This document shows positions 25,511-35,577 of a DNA stretch of 64,000 nt, one piece after another. Numbering within the stretch: the stretch's first letter is position 1; each line of letters starts with the position of its first letter. The DNA comes from Pyrobaculum sp. WP30. GTDB taxonomy: Archaea > Thermoproteota > Thermoprotei > Thermoproteales > Thermoproteaceae. The position numbers and the translations under genes were made by a program. The stretch is from positions 310,001 to 374,000 of the forward strand of contig CP012158.1 in the NCBI GenBank assembly GCA_001189275.1, written 5' to 3'. Under the pieces are notes generated by a model. The model was given only the letters and a program-made list of their open reading frames with translations. It was not told the origin of the DNA and made no database searches.

Positions 25511-26481
25511 GCTTACCCGTCTCCCTTCTATGTGGCCTACTCTGGAGCCGCGGCCGCCCTCGCCTTCCTTGCCGCCCCGCGCAATCTTCTAAAGGAACTC
25601 GCAACCAACGCCTACGGCGTCTTTGCGCCTCGCGGGCCTGCGGGGGGCGGGGACGCGGCGCGCGTCGTGGGGCCCGCCAGAATAGGGCCGACGCCGTGGC
25701 GCGCGGTCTGGACCACTTCTGTCAACGGCGTCTGGCGCATGAGATCGGGCGGCTCTGAGGGCGTCGTGGTGAGAAGAGTAAACGTGTTTAAGGTTTACCT
25801 GCCTCTATCCGCCGCAGTTGCCGCCGTCTACTACGTATTGTTGAGGCTGTTGCCGGAGGTGGGCTTCTCGAACGCGTCGGAGGCTAGCTTTGTGGTCACG
25901 CTTCTGTCCTTTTACTTACTCTGGGCGGTTTTTACGACGTCTGCGGACGTTGATCTGAGCGGGGAGAGGCTTGGCTGAGTCTGGCCGTTGAGCCGGCTAG
26001 ATACTTCAGGTTGAGGATATTTGCCAGAGCCGTGATAGCCGCGGTCTTGCTGGCGCCCTGGGCCGCCGTATATGTCCTGGCGTCTCTGTCTTATCCCCCC
26101 GCCGCGCGTCTATCCCCCGCCGTCGCCGCCCTTGCGTTGACGTTGCCGGCGGCGAGCTGGCTGTTGGCCGCCTACTCAGGTTGGCCGCAGATAAGGGATC
26201 TGGACCTCCCGCAGTCGCTGTTCAGGTTTACGCTCAGAGGAGTCTTGACGGCCTTTCTCAACTTCATGTTTATCATGTGGTTGGGCGTCCCCTACATACT
26301 GTGTGCCGTGTCTATGGACAAACAAGCCCTTGCCCCTCCGCTCCTCTTGGCCGCCGATGTGGCGTCCGCTACGTCGTTGGCGCTGTCGGCCGCCTTCTTC
26401 TACCTCATGACGTATTCGCCGTGGGCCTCCTCTATCTGGGGCTGGTTTGTCAACAAGCTGTCTGAAAACGGATACGTCTAG
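25511..26481 (+). pseudogene. 5'-truncated, frameshifted permease paralogue
   Basis: Matches the C-terminal 310 or so residues of the intact permease next door: PSPFYVAYSGA against NPSPLYAAYSGA, NAYGVF, TPWRAVWTTS, LTLPAASWLLAAYSGWPQIR, and the same ending NKLSENGYV. The frame breaks near 25,972 (GERLG stop, resuming as WLSLAVEPARYF). The N-terminal half is gone and is replaced by the McrBC region. Two pieces of 148 and 156 residues are open but unlikely to work. Confidence 0.75.
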
Positions 26482-26488
26482 ACGCCGC

Positions 26489-27982
26489 ATGGCTCCCGAG
26501 ACCCCGTGGTCGGCGGCGCAGATAGGGGGCGGCCGCGGCAGGCCTGACGTCAAGAGGCTTCTTAAGTTGCTCCGCTACGAGTTGAAGGCGCGGTACACCC
26601 TAGGCGCAGTCGTCGGGACGGCGGTGTACACAGTCTGGGCGGTCTGGACGGCGCTTTCCACGCCGCAGATGCTCACCGCGCATTTCGTAGTTCCGTTGCT
26701 GACGGCTGTCTTTATTTTCCCGGAGCTGGCCCTCGGCTTGACGAAGCCCGACGTCGATTTCGTCTACGCCACCCAGGCCGACCCCGCCGAGGTCCTCCTG
26801 CTGAGGGCCGCGGCTGCGGTTCTGCCTCAACTGCCCGTCGCGGTTGCGGTCTCTGCGCTCTTCGTCTCGACGAGCCCCGCCGGCCTTCTGTGGTGCGCCA
26901 TATCACTTGTGTTCCTTTCGATATTCTCGATACTAATGGGGGCGGCCGTAGGGCCAGCCTCTCTACGCTTCAAAGACGTCGGACTCGCGCTGGGCTTCCT
27001 GTCGTATATTGCGAGCTACCTGCGGCCGGAGCTGTTGCCGACCTACGGCCTCCTCAACCCCTCTCCCCTCTACGCGGCCTACTCTGGCGCGCTCGCCGCG
27101 TTGATGTACGCCTTCTTCCCGAGGAAGAGGGTGAGGGAGCTTGCCGTCAACGCATACGGCGTCCTGGCCGTGGCGGTGCCGCGGGTCTCGGAGCCTGAGG
27201 AGCGCGCCGCGGCCCACGCCCAGTTCGGCACTCCGTGGAGAGCCGTCTGGGTCACCTCGTCTACGTACTACAGACGCCGGGGCGAGGTGTTCATCAGAGC
27301 AAGCGCCTTGAAGACCGGGCTGGTCATCTCGCTCGTCGCGGCGGCGGCTGGCTACGCGGCGGCCCGACTATCGCCTCCAGATCTGGCGGCGGCCGTGTTG
27401 GCCCTCCAATCCTTTTTGGCCTTTACCATGTTCTTTGGCGTCGCGGCCAACACGATTATGGGGGAGCGCCTCTGGCTGAGTCTCTCCGGCGATGCTGATC
27501 TGTACTTCCGGTACAGAATGTTGGCACGCTCGGCCCTAGCCGCCGTGTTTGTCGCTCCACTAGCCGCCGAGGCCGCGGCGCTGGCCCTCCTCTTTCCGCC
27601 TGCGCTCCATCTGATACCAGGCCTCGCCTCGATCCCTCTGGTTGTCCCCGCGGCGAGCTGGCTGGCGGCCGCCTACTCAGGCCAGCCGCAGATGAGAGAG
27701 CTAGACCTTCTGCAGAGCCTCCCTAGGACGTCCCACAGGTCGTATCTAGCCATTTTGTTGGCGATGGCCTACTACTTGTTTGCCTTCGCCCCCTACTACA
27801 TGGCAGTAGCCGCGTTCTACATCGGCGACCTCTCGCACCTGCTGTACGCGGCGGCTCAGGCGTGGTCCGCCGTGTTGCTCTCGCTCTCGGCCCTCTTTTT
27901 CTACGCAACCACGCTGTCGCGCTGGAGACGGACCGTCTGGAGCTGGCTGGTCAACAAGCTGACGGAAAACGGATACGTCTAG
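26489..27982 (+). CDS. Multi-pass membrane protein, ABC-2 permease-like
   Basis: About 497 residues with some ten to twelve hydrophobic helices. After an N-terminal basic stretch (VKRLLKLLRYELKARY), which is like the cytoplasmic start of ABC-2 type permeases, helices are grouped in two halves, and the protein ends NKLTENGYV. No ATPase partner is nearby in the window. ATG 26489 directly follows the stop of the truncated paralogue, and the same short sequence (tctagacgcc then catgg) recurs after its own stop, showing tandem duplication. Substrate unknown. Confidence 0.65.
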   Translation: MAPETPWSAAQIGGGRGRPDVKRLLKLLRYELKARYTLGAVVGTAVYTVWAVWTALSTPQMLTAHFVVPLLTAVFIFPELALGLTKPDVDFVYATQADPAEVLLLRAAAAVLPQLPVAVAVSALFVSTSPAGLLWCAISLVFLSIFSILMGAAVGPASLRFKDVGLALGFLSYIASYLRPELLPTYGLLNPSPLYAAYSGALAALMYAFFPRKRVRELAVNAYGVLAVAVPRVSEPEERAAAHAQFGTPWRAVWVTSSTYYRRRGEVFIRASALKTGLVISLVAAAAGYAAARLSPPDLAAAVLALQSFLAFTMFFGVAANTIMGERLWLSLSGDADLYFRYRMLARSALAAVFVAPLAAEAAALALLFPPALHLIPGLASIPLVVPAASWLAAAYSGQPQMRELDLLQSLPRTSHRSYLAILLAMAYYLFAFAPYYMAVAAFYIGDLSHLLYAAAQAWSAVLLSLSALFFYATTLSRWRRTVWSWLVNKLTENGYV

Positions 27983-28665
27983 ACGCCCCATGGCGCCAGC
28001 CGACGGGCTGTAGATAGGGCAAGAGGGGTCGGTCAGCGGGTCCAGATAGAAGGGCCTTGTCTGTAGAGGGCTGAGGGATAGCGATTATGGCTATAAGTAT
28101 GGGCAGGGGCTGGACCGCCACGTATATCTCGAACGGCGCGGTCAGGTACCTCATGAGAGACGCCGCCCTTATCTGCCTCTGTCTCTACATCTAGTCGCGC
28201 CTCGCCATAAGCACGGCGTCGAGTCTATCTGTGATCCGCGAGGACTTGGCCAGGTGTTATGGTCTCTCTGTTGCTCTGGCTCGGCGCCCTCTTAGCGCTG
28301 TGCACCAAGGCGTCTAAGGGCTCAACCCAATAACGGCCACATCCCTTACCACTAGCGACAGCTCTCTGGCTACGTTCTATCCTCCTTGGTCTCGGCGACT
28401 TTCGCCACGGCTCTGCCGAGAGAGACGCCTTGAGAAGAGCCGTTAGGCGTGGTCATCAGCGCAAACAGTGGGCGCATTGCGGAAATGTACCTAAGGCCGG
28501 GCAGGGGCAGAACTCGACCTTTCCGCGACCTGCTTTCTCTATTGCCAAAGGATCTGCAATAGATGTATGTGTGATTCAGCGGGTATGCCGCCGGGGCGCT
28601 TGACGCGTCGTCTTCTGCCTTAACCGGGTCGGCGGGGGTGCGGTTTTAGCCGGGGGTGATTGGGC
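27983..28665 (+). pseudogene. Debris of a further permease copy and unassigned DNA
   Basis: Directly after the permease stop the tandem junction is repeated, with an ATG that stops after seven codons. Around 28,084-28,195 a frame reads MAISMGRGWTATYISNGAVR and ends in hydrophobic residues. The rest shows short disrupted frames. I see no intact gene. Confidence 0.35.
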
Positions 28666-29010
28666 GTGAGCCCCGTCTTGGCTCGCCTCGGGACGCCGCT
28701 CGCGGCAGCGGGAGTCGAGACGTCTGCCGCGATGCTTAAGCTTTTCAAAAAGGGTCCAGATTATACCGTGGATGTTGAGTTGTTGAAGAGGGCGTTGCGG
28801 GAGCTTGTGGAGAGGGAGCCCGCCTTCTTTAGAGATCTCTTTCTAGAGGCTTTGAGGTCCGACTGCCGCGTCGCCGAGGCGTTGCTGGAGTTGCTCACAA
28901 GGCACCCAGAGGCCGGTCTGAAGCTTGCGCAGGCGGTGGCCGGATCTGTCGCCGTGCCGCTTAACGTGGCAACAAAGGATGATATTAAAGCCGCCGTAGA
29001 GTACCCGTAG
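28666..29010 (+). pseudogene. N-terminal fragment of a DUF3782-type protein
   Basis: About 114 residues ending abruptly after NVATKDDIKAAVE. The intact DUF3782 protein at 12.1 kb has the same order: helical HPEILVEVL-type segment, then ATKDDLRRLEEK coiled coil. Here LLELLTRHPEAGLKLAQAVA occupies the first position and the coiled coil and nuclease-like part are missing. A tttta box lies about 22 nt before GTG 28666, so it may be expressed. The following 390 bp hold only short disrupted frames. Confidence 0.45.
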
Positions 29011-29403
29011 GAAGGGGCTTGAGGAGCTTTGCGTATTTCTTGTCTCTAGTCTTCAGATACGTCGTTGACATCGGCTACACCACTGCTCCAACGCTTACGG
29101 CATACGCCGCGAACAAGGTGTGGATGGTGGTGCTTAACGCGTCGGGGTTGAGCGGCGGCCAAGGATCGGCGAAGAACTGTGAAGTTGACGCTCGTCAGAG
29201 CGGCCGAGCCTGCGCCAGCCTTCAGAGCGAGGGCAGTCTTGCCTGAGCGTGTTGGGCTTGTCGTCTTCACGCAGGCTAGGATGTAGCTCTACAAAGCCCT
29301 TTAACGTCTCTCCACCGCTCGGCCTTTTCCAGCGTCTTCATTTAATACGTGATATAAAGAGCAAAAACTTGAAGGTTTGGGGTTGCTGGAGGGCCGGAGC
29401 TGA
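29011..29403. other. Decayed intergenic DNA
   Basis: Short out-of-frame coding traces only; one minus-strand frame contains SPTRSGKTALALKAG, reminiscent of a P-loop, but without context or start. Confidence 0.25.
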
Positions 29404-29865
29404 TTATCGTTGTGGCTGTTTGCCTAGCATTTTGAGTAGGGCAAACACCATCCCGAGCCCCCTCTGGACGTCTGGGTCGTTTAAGGCGCTGAGCAGGCCC
29501 CATATGCCCTTTACAGGCTTGGGGTTGGCTACAAGGTCGGGCGACGCGTTTTTGCCCAGCCTCACCATGAGCTCCTGCATGGTCGCCTTCATGTTGATTA
29601 TGTCGGGGGTCTCCAGCTTCGACATGGCGCCTAGAGACCCGTCCACGCCGATAGACAATAGACGGAAGAGCGCTGGGTCTTGGAACAAATAGTGTATCAA
29701 CTCCTCGAAGCGGTTGACTACTATCATCATAGCGTCTAAGACGCCGGATCTCTTGAGTTCCAGCAATTGATCTAACAAGCTCTGTAGCTCGTCTGCGTGT
29801 TCCGTCAAGGTCTTCAACAGCTCGACGAGCTTCTCCTCGGCCTGGGGAGATGCTTGGGCGCTCAT
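29404..29865 (-). CDS. DUF1641 protein, partner of sulfide:quinone oxidoreductase
   Basis: 153 residues from ATG 29865, which overlaps the stop of the upstream gene in ATGA. The segments LLDQLLELKRSGVLDAMMIV and KPVKGIWGLLSALNDPDVQR followed by GLGMVFALLKMLG are typical of DUF1641, a helical family usually encoded next to flavoprotein sulfide:quinone oxidoreductases. It may help bind the enzyme to the membrane or quinone; this is inference. The longer open frame from 29,883 is not needed. Confidence 0.82.
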   Translation of the reverse strand: MSAQASPQAEEKLVELLKTLTEHADELQSLLDQLLELKRSGVLDAMMIVVNRFEELIHYLFQDPALFRLLSIGVDGSLGAMSKLETPDIINMKATMQELMVRLGKNASPDLVANPKPVKGIWGLLSALNDPDVQRGLGMVFALLKMLGKQPQR

Positions 29866-31031
29866 ATCGTTGTCGCCAGCCATGTCTTGTAGAACAAGTC
29901 CTTTATTAACTTACCCAGCGGCGACGTGAGGATGCTGTAGCAGTTCCCCATCCAGGCTGCCTTGTTGTTGGCGAGGTCCAGCTTTATGTCGCAGTTGAAC
30001 ATCATGCCGAACTCGCCGTAGTCCATGGCGCACGTCATGGTGTTTATCTGGGCCGGATCCACTGGCTCCCCCAGGATCTCGCCGGCGACCATGTTGGCGC
30101 TGGCCATGGCCGTGAAGTGTACCGGCGCGCCCGCTGTGGGCAAGCCTATCGCCGGCATCGAGTGCTCACCAGGCAGATATACGTCGTCGTACTTGACGCT
30201 CCTGCCCGTGAGGACGTTTATGGCGGTCCAGACGCCGTTGGGGAACTGCGCTGTCAAGGGCGTGCCCTCAAAGGGCTTGGGCAATCTTGAGGGAGGCACC
30301 ACGACGAGCAGGTCGTACTTCACCTTTTCGCTACCGGCGGTCACGGTCTTGGTCTTCTCGTCCACTGGGCCGGGCTGAGTCACCCCGCCTATATATTTTA
30401 TGTTCTTTGCGGCGAAGGTCTCCTCTGTTATCTTCACGGCCTCCGGCCCCAACGACTGTATCGGGCGCTGGAAGGGGTGTATGAGGGTTATCTCCGTCTT
30501 GTCCCTAATGCCCCTCTTCCTGAATATGGCGTCCAGTTGCCCCACTATCTCAAAGGGATATACGCCACATCTGTATATAGGCTCCGGCGTGTAGACGACG
30601 ACGCTTCCCCCACGGAAGTTCGCCAAGGCTTCCTTGAACTTAAGGGCCCCGTCTAACGTGTAGTTGTGGTTCCCAACGCCCAAGTTGTAGGACTTGAAGT
30701 CGAAGTCCGTGCCGAGGCTGGCGATTAGGTAGTCGTATTGGAACTTCCCTTGCTCCGTCTCGACGGTCCTGTTGCCGGGATCCACCTTCTTGACGGAGGC
30801 CTTGACGGTCTTCACGTTCCTGTAGGCAAACCGCGAGAGGGGCAACATGGCTTGTTGGGGAGATATATCGCCTAAGGCTATATTGACGAGGAGCGGCGGG
30901 AGCAGGTAATAGTCGGTGTCGCTTATGAGAGTGATCTCCACATCGGCACGGCCGCGCGTCCTCTCAGCAATCCTCTTAGCCGCGACGACGCCGCCTACTC
31001 CGCCGCCTAGAACCAGCACTCTCTTTGGCAT
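29862..31031 (-). CDS. sqr: Sulfide:quinone oxidoreductase
   Basis: 389 residues, full length for the FAD-dependent SQR/flavocytochrome c family. The FAD-binding loop is LVLGGGVGGVVAAKRIAER; the second is the LLVVVPPSRLP strand. Redox Cys candidates are in YRCGVYPFE and TCAMDYGEFG, and AIGLPTAGAPVHFTAMASAN contacts FAD. The C-terminal segment with SPLGKLIKDLFYKTW would be amphipathic and membrane-binding. It oxidises sulfide and reduces quinone on the membrane. An acttaaatag box lies about 24 nt upstream. A diverged repeat occupies the DNA upstream of the promoter. Confidence 0.9.
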   Translation of the reverse strand: MPKRVLVLGGGVGGVVAAKRIAERTRGRADVEITLISDTDYYLLPPLLVNIALGDISPQQAMLPLSRFAYRNVKTVKASVKKVDPGNRTVETEQGKFQYDYLIASLGTDFDFKSYNLGVGNHNYTLDGALKFKEALANFRGGSVVVYTPEPIYRCGVYPFEIVGQLDAIFRKRGIRDKTEITLIHPFQRPIQSLGPEAVKITEETFAAKNIKYIGGVTQPGPVDEKTKTVTAGSEKVKYDLLVVVPPSRLPKPFEGTPLTAQFPNGVWTAINVLTGRSVKYDDVYLPGEHSMPAIGLPTAGAPVHFTAMASANMVAGEILGEPVDPAQINTMTCAMDYGEFGMMFNCDIKLDLANNKAAWMGNCYSILTSPLGKLIKDLFYKTWLATTI

Positions 31032-31159
31032 AGGGAAGACTTCGTAGTTACTATTTAAGTATTGATTGTTTAAGTATTAGGGGCGAAGTAGATCTTGTCA
31101 ACAGTCTCCGCGTGTGAAAAAAGCCACGTTATCCAATTGCCGAGTTGTGAGCTCTCAAT

Positions 31160-31825
31160 AGACACATAAAAATAAACAGTCAGCATATTATGCCACACAG
31201 TTGCACTCTGTATTTATGCCGAAGTTGTCATACAGAAGCCGACTCCACGGGAACAGGAGGAGTGACACAGCCGGACAGCAGAGAAAAGCCATGCCGCGGT
31301 CATGGTGATAACCACAACGAAAACCGATGTGTACAGCTTGTAGTACTTAGCGGCAGGCTACCCGGGTGAACCTCCTTTCTACCCACATCACACCTAACGT
31401 AACCGCGAACACCACTGAGGTCGTAAGCGACAGGCGCGATACGCACTGTACCGCATTAAGCATTTTAGCGACCAACAGCGCATATGCCAAATACCTCACC
31501 ACCGGCATCAGTTCTGCGCCTCTGTTTTGCACGTTATCCAGATTAGAGCCATTACATATAACTTAAAGCATTAACGACAAGACGCATACGACGTGTGCAG
31601 AGGACTTCTCTGCTGAGAAGACCTACAACATGTCCGCGGCACCAGCGGAGTCAGGCGCGCAGGTGCGAGAAGCGTATACCGATGTCACGGCCCTCTGCCT
31701 CCGTGTGCAACGACGCCGTAGACAGCCGTATCTCCAGAGGTCTGGCGGTCGGTGGCAGAGGAGGTCGGGAGGGCAGTTGACACATGCCTAGCTGGTTGCG
31801 ATGGTGGTAAGGCTTATACTGCTAG
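31160..31825. repeat. Diverged long repeat, copy A
   Basis: About 0.67 kb that aligns, with gaps and many substitutions, to copy B at 40.9 kb. Shared blocks include the cacactg/ctacactct block near its left end, the block encoding a minus-strand KMLNAVQCVSRLS-like peptide (NIINAVRYVLHLS in copy B), and the right end with ggcagttgac and gtaaggcttata. Both copies lie just upstream of a minus-strand operon (sqr here). In copy B the right end is a vapB promoter; in copy A the gene beyond it is lost. The small peptide frame is broken, so origin from a decayed gene cassette is likely. Confidence 0.55.
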
Positions 31826-32007
31826 TCGCCTAAGGCGTAGAGTTATAGAACTTTATCTACGGGGCCTCTGGACCCGGGACTGGGGCGGGGTCCTGGTCCA
31901 TGCGGTTGGCTGTCGCTGGGGCTGTAGCGGCGCGGCGGCCGGGCTGGTCTCGTCTACCATTGGCGCGCCGGCTGATTGTTTTTATCTGCTTTTCATGACA
32001 TTTTTCC

Positions 32008-32745
32008 ATGCGTGTTGCGGTTACGTCTCCGGGGGCCGTGGCGGTGTTTAAGGCCGTGGCTAAGGGGATGGAGGTGGTGGAGGCGCCCGTGGTCCAGCTG
32101 GTGGAGAACTTCTTGGATGTCGCCGCCGTGGCCGAGGCCTTGGAGCGTTGCGACGCGGTGGTCTTCGCCACTGGGAGAGCCGCCTATAGGCTTGCGGAGG
32201 AGGCCAAGAGGGCTGGGCTCTACGAGAAAATACGCAATCTGGTGGCCCGAACGAAGGTGGCCACGGTGGAGGGGGAGAAGGGGGCCGTGATGGTGCAGAA
32301 CGCCTTCGGCGTGAGGCCGGCCGTGATGGCGGCCGCCGTGGAGGAGCTGTGCCTTGAGGGTTGCCGTTGCGCGGTCGTCTTCCACTACGGGGTAAGAGAC
32401 GAGGAGTTGCTGGCGCGCGTCGGCTGTAGCTACGTCGAGTTCTTCCCCTACCGGGCTCTGCCGGGCGGCCGCGACTCCGTGGCCAAGATACTGTCGTCGG
32501 ACGCGGCGGTCTTCACCAGCGCCTTGGCGGTGCGGTACTTCGCGGAGGTGGGCGGTCCCCAAGCCGTCGAAGAGCTGGCTAAGAAGTTGGTGGTGGCGGG
32601 CGGCCCCGGCGTCTCCAGAGCCCTCGCGCAACTCGGCGTGCCCCACATGATGGCGCCCAGCGGCAGGCTGGGCCCTCTGGCCCAGTACGTGGCCAAGGCT
32701 AAAGAAAAGGCCAAGGATTCCTCCGATCAGAGGCCCGGGGCTTGA
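32008..32745 (+). CDS. hemD: Uroporphyrinogen-III synthase
   Basis: 245 residues, the normal size of HemD, with its weak but recognisable pattern: MRVAVTSPGA at the start, CDAVVFATGRAAYRLAEEAK, VATVEGEKGA, and in the second half DAAVFTSALAVRYFAEVGG and VAGGPGVSRALAQLGV. HemD closes and inverts ring D of hydroxymethylbilane to give uroporphyrinogen III, the precursor of corrins and haems. A gtttttatc box about 27 nt upstream supports ATG 32008. It stands alone between decayed DNA but serves the cobalamin genes on both sides. Confidence 0.75.
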   Translation: MRVAVTSPGAVAVFKAVAKGMEVVEAPVVQLVENFLDVAAVAEALERCDAVVFATGRAAYRLAEEAKRAGLYEKIRNLVARTKVATVEGEKGAVMVQNAFGVRPAVMAAAVEELCLEGCRCAVVFHYGVRDEELLARVGCSYVEFFPYRALPGGRDSVAKILSSDAAVFTSALAVRYFAEVGGPQAVEELAKKLVVAGGPGVSRALAQLGVPHMMAPSGRLGPLAQYVAKAKEKAKDSSDQRPGA

Positions 32746-33266
32746 CCAACGGCGTGCCGGAGACCGGCAGAGGCCGAAAAGCGGGATCAGAGATACATAC
32801 GCCCCCGTAGACCTCTTCCAAGAAGTACTCGGTTCCTCTGGCGGCGTTCCGAGCTGTACCAACCTCCTCTTGTAACTGTGCGGCGAGCAGACAAGCAGAT
32901 AAACCTGCTGCCGTGGGCTGATTTCAGCTCCTCAAAAGTCGTGCCAAACCCTGAAGGCCCCTCCGTGCCTCACGGAGATTTTTCAGACGTCCGGCAGATA
33001 CACGGGCGGCGAATAAGCGGCCTTGAACCTGCATTGTCGTGTCTCGGTAGAACATCTTACAAATGCCGCAAGGCCTTCGTCGACAAGATGCGTAGACCTT
33101 GTAGCCAACGCCGCGGCGCCGGACACGGTGAGGTAACAAACCTGTCCGTAGCCCCAGACGCGGATGCAATCCCCAACTTCCGCTCCGTGAAGATGTCCTC
33201 GAAGCATTTAGAGATTGGGCAATCCTTGCAGGTCTAAACTATTTTTATATGAGGCTGATGCGTTTC
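32746..33266. other. Intergenic with a weak coding trace
   Basis: A minus-strand trace at about 33,000-33,170 reads EVGDCIRVWGYGQVCYLTVS and on, without start, promoter or clear relative. Otherwise I see only the promoter of the next gene. Confidence 0.3.
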
Positions 33267-33779
33267 ATGAAGCCCGAGGAGGTTAGGTACAGGTCCCTCC
33301 TTGCGGTGGTGTACTGGGAACTCACCAGGGACCTCAACCCCCTCCACGTCTTCTACGAGCGGACTGAGGGTTGCGTGTTGATCGCGTCGGCGGTGGCCGC
33401 TCTCCGCCTGGCCGCGGGGCTTGAGACCGAGGTCGAGCCCATAGAGGAGGCGGGGGAGGCGGACTACGGCCTTGCGTTGGCGGGGCCGTATAGAGATGAC
33501 CTGGGCAGTTTCGTCTTGAAGATACTGCGGCTGATTCGGAAAACCGCCGTGCTTCATACACCCGCCTACTTCGCCGCGTCTGAGCTAGAGGGCTTCAAAG
33601 AGACAGCGCGCGGCAGAGTAATCAGATACGCCGTTAGGGAGGCCCCCGGAGAAATCACCTACTACAGGTTGGCCAACGGCGAGGTGGAGGTGATGGGGAC
33701 AAAGAGGCTCAGCCCATATGAACAACTGATAATAAGGATGTACGAGGCTGAGCACGCGCAGACCAGCGCCTCGGCGTGA
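33267..33779 (+). CDS. Hypothetical protein
   Basis: 170 residues from ATG 33267; a tttttata run (33241-33248) lies about 23 nt upstream and makes the earlier ATG at 33249 less likely. The protein is soluble, acidic, and mixed alpha/beta (RYRSLLAVVYWELTRDL, VLIASAVAALRLAAGLETEV, LRLIRKTAVLHTPAYFAASE, YYRLANGEVEVMGTKRLSP). The even charge distribution and good codon use suggest a live gene. I do not recognise a family. Confidence 0.6.
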   Translation: MKPEEVRYRSLLAVVYWELTRDLNPLHVFYERTEGCVLIASAVAALRLAAGLETEVEPIEEAGEADYGLALAGPYRDDLGSFVLKILRLIRKTAVLHTPAYFAASELEGFKETARGRVIRYAVREAPGEITYYRLANGEVEVMGTKRLSPYEQLIIRMYEAEHAQTSASA

Positions 33780-33853
33780 GCTACTTGAACAACGACGTAG
33801 ATATGTCCCAGCGCGGTTGGAAAAGTTTATAAAGTACGTACACCCGTATATAC

Positions 33854-34562
<709 letters not shown>

Positions 34563-34704
34563 CAACGCAAAGAGCTCGACACCCCTTGTTGCCCCCCGTT
34601 GCGGCTCACCGTCGCCTACCTGAAGGGACTCAGCGGGGGAAACTTAGAGTTGCAGACAGTAAATTTTGCCGCAGAGCCGCCGTGGCCGCAGGGGGATCTG
34701 GCAA

Positions 34705-35577
34705 CTACCGCCTGTACCACCCGCACATGGGGCAGTAGCCGCCGCGGAGCTCGGAGCCGCAGACGGGGCACGGGTTCTCGGCGGCCCGCCGGTAGGTGTA
34801 GCCCAGTTGTTTGAAAATGTGGTATAGGTACCGCGCCGCGCCTTCGGCCGGTATGTCGACCTTGACCGACTTGCCCATCTCGGCCAGGACGTCGTATAGG
34901 GCGTCGAAGCCGCTACCCCGCTCCACTGGGCTTTTCTTCCTCCAAGCCACCTCCGGCCCCAGCGTCTCGGCCAGCTCAGCCCTCAGTAGGCACTTCCCCA
35001 TTCCACACTTCACCTTTTCCTCCGCCGGTATGGAGAGGAGGAGTTCCACGTTTTGCAGAAAGGGCGCGACGACGTCGAGCCCCAGCGCCTCCCCTATCTT
35101 GAAGGCGCAGAAGCTCCACATCTGCGGGAGGCGCCTCATGTAGTCCTTGAGCTCTTCCAGCGGCATCTTAAGCATGTAGCCGTAGCCTACGCAGAGCTCG
35201 TCGCCGCCGTCGCCCGTGCACGCCCTCTTGGCCCCCCTCAGCTTCGCCTCCCTAAGCGCAACATACACCGCGGCGCAGTTCACCACCTCCATGGGGTTGA
35301 AGACGCGGAGGAGGCGCACCGCCTCCCGAACCGCTTTGAGGGCCTCCTCCTTAGGCACAAACCGCACGAGGAGCGGGAGGCCCAACCTCTTCGCGACAGG
35401 CACCACGTAGTGCAAGTCGTCGCCGGGGTTCTCCAGATACTGGACGTTTATCAAAAGGGGCTTGAGTCCGAGCATGCGGTGCGCCAAGGCGACCGCCGTA
35501 GAGTCGGCGCCTCCAGACGCCAAAACTACGTCGCACGGCGCCTCCTCCACCCGCCTCCTCAAGGCCTCTAGGATCAC
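34705..35577 (-). CDS. Asparagine-synthetase-like PP-loop protein with C-terminal zinc ribbon, in the cbi operon
   Basis: 290 residues. The ATP-pyrophosphatase P-loop is LASGGADSTAVALAHRMLG; the middle has CTGDGGDELCVGYGYMLKM, the signature of the synthetase domain of asparagine synthetase; the end has CPVCGSELRGGYCPMCGW, a zinc ribbon. No glutaminase domain is present. It is the last gene of the minus-strand cbi operon and overlaps the DUF71 gene in a GTGA. Corrin synthesis needs several ATP-dependent amidations, and cobalamin salvage may need similar chemistry; a B12 role is suggested by context only. A tRNA-thiolation-like enzyme is an alternative. Confidence 0.7.
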   Translation of the reverse strand: MILEALRRRVEEAPCDVVLASGGADSTAVALAHRMLGLKPLLINVQYLENPGDDLHYVVPVAKRLGLPLLVRFVPKEEALKAVREAVRLLRVFNPMEVVNCAAVYVALREAKLRGAKRACTGDGGDELCVGYGYMLKMPLEELKDYMRRLPQMWSFCAFKIGEALGLDVVAPFLQNVELLLSIPAEEKVKCGMGKCLLRAELAETLGPEVAWRKKSPVERGSGFDALYDVLAEMGKSVKVDIPAEGAARYLYHIFKQLGYTYRRAAENPCPVCGSELRGGYCPMCGWYRR

